A stretch of 7,419 nucleotides of DNA, taken from the NCBI GenBank assembly GCA_030043175.1, contig JASHYD010001107.1:1-7419 (forward strand), in the 5' to 3' direction. The position numbers and the translations under genes were made by a program. Source of the stretch: Xanthobacteraceae bacterium (lineage in GTDB: Bacteria > Pseudomonadota > Alphaproteobacteria > Rhizobiales > Xanthobacteraceae). The notes below the pieces were generated by a model. That model saw nothing but the letters and a program-made list of their open reading frames with translations, was not told the origin of the DNA and searched no databases. The stretch's first letter is position 1; each line of letters begins with the position of its first letter. Below, one piece after another: positions 5,437-7,419 of the stretch.

Positions 5437-6732
5437 TCACCAAGTGGAAAACGGGCCCGCGAATGGTGAGCGCCAATATGGCAGGCGGTCGTGTGGACGC
5501 TCATAGCGGGCTACGGCCTCGGGACCGCGGCGTCTGAATTTGATGGCCCCTTGTGGCTCGCCGCTCATCAGGACGATAAACTCCGTGCCCTTGCCGGTCT
5601 CCGGGCTCAACGCCTCGTCAGAGATGATCAGCGAGGATCGTGGCGACGCCAATGCTGCGATGCTATCAAGCACGTCCTGTGGAATGGCTATCCGATCGAG
5701 GGCTGCTTTCGCGCTGGCTGTGTCGATCGGGATCGGCTCGCCGCCTCGCCCGCCGCGTCTGCGCGTGGCGCCGTAGGGCTCGGCCACGCCGCCGTCTGAT
5801 CCGCTCGCCAACGAGACCACGCTCCATCGCATGTCACTGTCCCCGATGCGCTTCAGGGCGGTAAAGACATGCGTACCGATTGGGCGATCAGCATCTTGGA
5901 TCGTGACGGGACTCTCCAGGATCGGCTGAAAGGCTTGCCGGACATAGAGGCGCTGGGCCTTGCGGCTGATGAACACCGATACCGGTTCGAGGTCACGTGC
6001 TGCCTCGCGTGCTGCCTCGGCCGCCGCGACCCGCATCTTTTCCGCTTCGACGGCAGCTTCGCGCGCAGAGGACGCGGCATCGAGCTTTGCTTGCAGCTCG
6101 GCTTTGGCGGCGGCCACCTGCGCCTCGAGCTCAGCGACGTTCGCGCCGGCCTTCGCCTTGGCGCCCTCGTCGGCTGACTCTGCGGAGGCGACCGCACGCT
6201 CAGACGCCGCCAACTGCGCCTCAGCTTTGCGCTTGAGACTTTCTTCCGCGCGTACCTGCATCATGGCGCGTGCTACTTCCCGTGAGGCGGCCGCAGCCGC
6301 GACTCTTGTCTGATCGGCCTTGCTGGCCACCGCAGCCGCTTCTGCGGCCCGGGTGGCAGCCACAGCGCCCGCCCCTAGCTTCGGCGAGAACAGAGCAGGA
6401 TCGGAGATCTCGACGGGCGCCACGTCGCTCGGCGCCACAATCACCCGCATGCCCAACCTGGTCACGTCGAACAGGCACGCGGCAAAGTCGTAGGGCATGC
6501 GGATGCAGCCATGCGACGCCGGATATCCCGGTAGAGGGCCGCCATGGAGTGCGATGCCCGACCAAGTGATGCGCTGCATGTGCGGCATGTAGGCATCGTC
6601 ATACAGATTCGAGTAGTGCTCAGCCTCTTTAGCCGCCTTGGAGGAGATGGATGAGACTGCAAATCTTCCGTTCGTAAACGACGGGCCGAGAAACGCGTTC
6701 GCGAGACAGACAAGGCCTGACCTCCCCGCCAT
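5437..6732 (-). CDS. L,D-transpeptidase (YkuD fold) with coiled-coil linker and second C-terminal module; N-terminus probably truncated
   Basis: L,D-transpeptidases cross-link peptidoglycan (3-3 bonds) or attach proteins to it in the periplasm. Residues 21-100 hold the catalytic half of a YkuD domain: HYSNLYDDAYMPHMQRITW, ALHGG (His63) and GYPASHGCIRMP with Cys76. Residues 120-247 are an Ala/Glu/Lys/Arg-rich coiled coil. Residues 250-292 (VSVFISRKAQRLYVRQAF, PIGTHVFTALK) look like the N-terminal half of a second YkuD module with no Cys motif; a tail follows with IPQDVLDSIAALASPRSSLI and GTEFIVLMSGEPQGAIK. Relatives begin with a signal peptide and about 40 more residues of the first YkuD fold. 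Here the sequence before GRFAVSS is unlike them, the in-frame upstream stop is only about 26 codons away, and the ATG at 6732 has no ribosome site. I infer 5' loss; activity and export are doubtful, although the rest is intact. Confidence 0.8.
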   Translation of the reverse strand: MAGRSGLVCLANAFLGPSFTNGRFAVSSISSKAAKEAEHYSNLYDDAYMPHMQRITWSGIALHGGPLPGYPASHGCIRMPYDFAACLFDVTRLGMRVIVAPSDVAPVEISDPALFSPKLGAGAVAATRAAEAAAVASKADQTRVAAAAASREVARAMMQVRAEESLKRKAEAQLAASERAVASAESADEGAKAKAGANVAELEAQVAAAKAELQAKLDAASSAREAAVEAEKMRVAAAEAAREAARDLEPVSVFISRKAQRLYVRQAFQPILESPVTIQDADRPIGTHVFTALKRIGDSDMRWSVVSLASGSDGGVAEPYGATRRRGGRGGEPIPIDTASAKAALDRIAIPQDVLDSIAALASPRSSLIISDEALSPETGKGTEFIVLMSGEPQGAIKFRRRGPEAVARYERPHDRLPYWRSPFAGPFSTW

Positions 6733-6912
6733 CGCCGAGCCGCATTTGGTGGTGCGCCGGGCGCGAGGTACGCGGCCTAGCGATAGCCTGCGGCCGTCAT
6801 TGCGCTGTCACCCGGCTCGGCATATGGTTCGTTATCACCGGCAGCGACCCGTCGGGCGTCGGTGGCTGAGAGACTAGTCGCGCTCCCGCCTGGATAGGAA
6901 GGGGGGCGACGC

Positions 6913-7113
6913 ATGAAAACCCGCGTCATCATCGAATACGACTTGCCGCCGGGCGACAGCGTAGTGCTCCGCGACCGGGAGGAGCAACGTTGGATCACCA
7001 GTGAGACGGTGCTCGGCTTGTCAGGCTCGGCAATCATAAAGGTTGAGCTACTGAACGGACCGTTGCTGCCGGCCGTGGCGCCGCTTTCGCGCCGGACTCC
7101 CTTACGCGATTAA
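6913..7113 (+). CDS. Small acidic hypothetical protein, 66 residues
   Basis: The protein begins MKTRVIIEYDLPPGDSVVL, continues with RDREEQRWITS and later IIKVELLNGPLLP, and ends in a basic stretch. The pattern suggests two beta strands flanking a short acidic helix in a soluble cytosolic protein; there is no signal peptide, membrane segment or cysteine. The purine run GGAAGGGGGG (6898-6906) gives a strong ribosome site six bases before the ATG. It is divergent from the L,D-transpeptidase gene across about 180 bases in which I see no clear promoter. I recall short rhizobial proteins with a similar V-V-E-Y-D...DREE.RW layout but cannot name a family or function. Good ribosome site and sensible composition support a real gene. 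Confidence 0.65.
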   Translation: MKTRVIIEYDLPPGDSVVLRDREEQRWITSETVLGLSGSAIIKVELLNGPLLPAVAPLSRRTPLRD

Positions 7114-7169
7114 TCGTGAGCGGCAGGGGCGACTCCGTAACGCGAGCCGGCGGTATTGTACTAGTGCCG

Positions 7170-7194
7170 GGAACCCGACTTATCCGCAAACGTT
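7170..7194 (+). promoter_or_regulatory. EcfG-type general stress promoter, rightward
   Basis: GGAAC at 7170-7174 is followed after 16 bases by CGTT at 7191-7194, again the EcfG consensus. Transcription would begin near 7200 and run toward the right edge, where no convincing gene start is seen. The -10 lies inside a 10-base palindrome, CAAACGTTTG (7187-7196). Confidence 0.7.
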
Positions 7195-7223
7195 TGTACC
7201 TTTGCGCGCGGGGGAACACCCTC

Positions 7224-7273
7224 GTGCGTGGCCTCGGCGGCTTGGTCCATAACACGCACCCTTGGCGCCGAGG
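7224..7273 (+). ncRNA. Candidate structured RNA or leader with interleaved inverted repeats
   Basis: Two perfect complementary pairs interleave: GTGCGTG (7224-7230) with CACGCAC (7253-7259), and CCTCGGCG (7232-7239) with CGCCGAGG (7266-7273). The order A-B-A'-B' permits either two alternative hairpins or a pseudoknot. This starts about 24 bases after the predicted start of EcfG-driven transcription. It could be part of a small RNA or of a switchable 5' leader of a gene beyond the window. High GC raises the chance of coincidental pairing. Confidence 0.35.
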
Positions 7274-7374
7274 TCCCGCGCCGTCGCCGAGCCGCGGTCG
7301 GGCGCGCCGTGTGAGCTACCTCATGTCAGCTTGGGATTGCGCGCGTTGCACCCCATCCAAGTCACCGTGCGTAG

Positions 7375-7419
7375 GCCACGGCTTCCCCCCCACCCCCAAA
7401 CTCCCCGCGAAGCCGTGGC
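7375..7419. repeat. 11-bp perfect inverted repeat around a C-rich loop at the window edge
   Basis: GCCACGGCTTC (7375-7385) pairs with GAAGCCGTGGC (7409-7419) around 23 bases that are almost all C on this strand. The right arm ends at the window edge, so the stem could be longer, and any T-run that would make it a terminator is out of view. The opposite strand of the loop has three long G-runs. Confidence 0.6.

Noticed and set aside
5853..6313. Several long frames inside the L,D-transpeptidase gene on both strands
   Set aside because: They arise from the Ala-rich coiled-coil codons read in other frames.
6777..7037. 86-codon minus-strand frame between the L,D-transpeptidase and the small gene
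   Set aside because: It overlaps the plus-strand gene at 6913, which has a strong ribosome site; I found no missing transpeptidase N-terminus encoded in it.
7116..7419. Open frame from GTG 7116 to the right edge
   Set aside because: It has no ribosome site, a basic Pro/Gly-rich product and overlaps the EcfG promoter; GC-rich sequence often lacks stops. It could be revisited if the sequence were extended.
1..7419. CRISPR arrays, tRNA or rRNA genes, attachment sites
   Set aside because: No regularly spaced repeats, cloverleaf-like sequences or rRNA-like stretches were seen on reading through both strands.

Overview
The window reads as chromosomal DNA of an alphaproteobacterium of the Bradyrhizobium/Rhodopseudomonas type. 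Support for this is the high GC content, a Bug/TctC periplasmic binding protein, DUF1236 and PRC-barrel relics, a two-module L,D-transpeptidase of rhizobial type, a 'PhnA-like' four-helix membrane protein, and two textbook EcfG (general stress response) promoters. Family names come from reading the translations; no database search was run.

Layout from left to right. (1) 1-929, minus strand: a Bug/TctC solute-binding protein whose C-terminus runs off the left edge. (2) 930-1662: no convincing gene. (3) 1663-2025, plus strand: a small exported protein with two copies of a C-x4-C-x3-C-x4-C module, not recognised as a known family. (4) 2058-3310: a decayed mobile region, with a clipped small gene, a DUF3987 replication/helicase-type relic broken into at least four frame segments, and a truncated IS5-family element whose transposase keeps an in-phase A AAA AAC frameshift site. 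(5) 3310-4010: debris including an open frame that joins a DUF1236 fragment to a PRC-barrel tail. (6) 4110-5161, minus strand: a clean stress-type operon, made of an EcfG promoter, a 24-residue membrane micropeptide and a four-helix membrane protein. An IS630 transposase relic lies just upstream. (7) 5437-6732, minus strand: a large L,D-transpeptidase with intact SHGC catalytic motif but an apparently missing N-terminus. (8) 6913-7113, plus strand: a small cytosolic protein. (9) 7170-7419: a second EcfG promoter, plus strand, followed by densely self-complementary sequence and a hairpin with a C-rich loop, with no obvious gene.

Functionally, intact genes are interspersed with transposon and plasmid-type debris, as at the edge of a decaying genomic island. 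The most coherent unit is the EcfG-driven micropeptide/membrane-protein operon. The L,D-transpeptidase is also an envelope gene, but a shared role is inference. The most novel candidates are the duplicated four-cysteine protein and the possible EcfG-dependent structured RNA at the right end.
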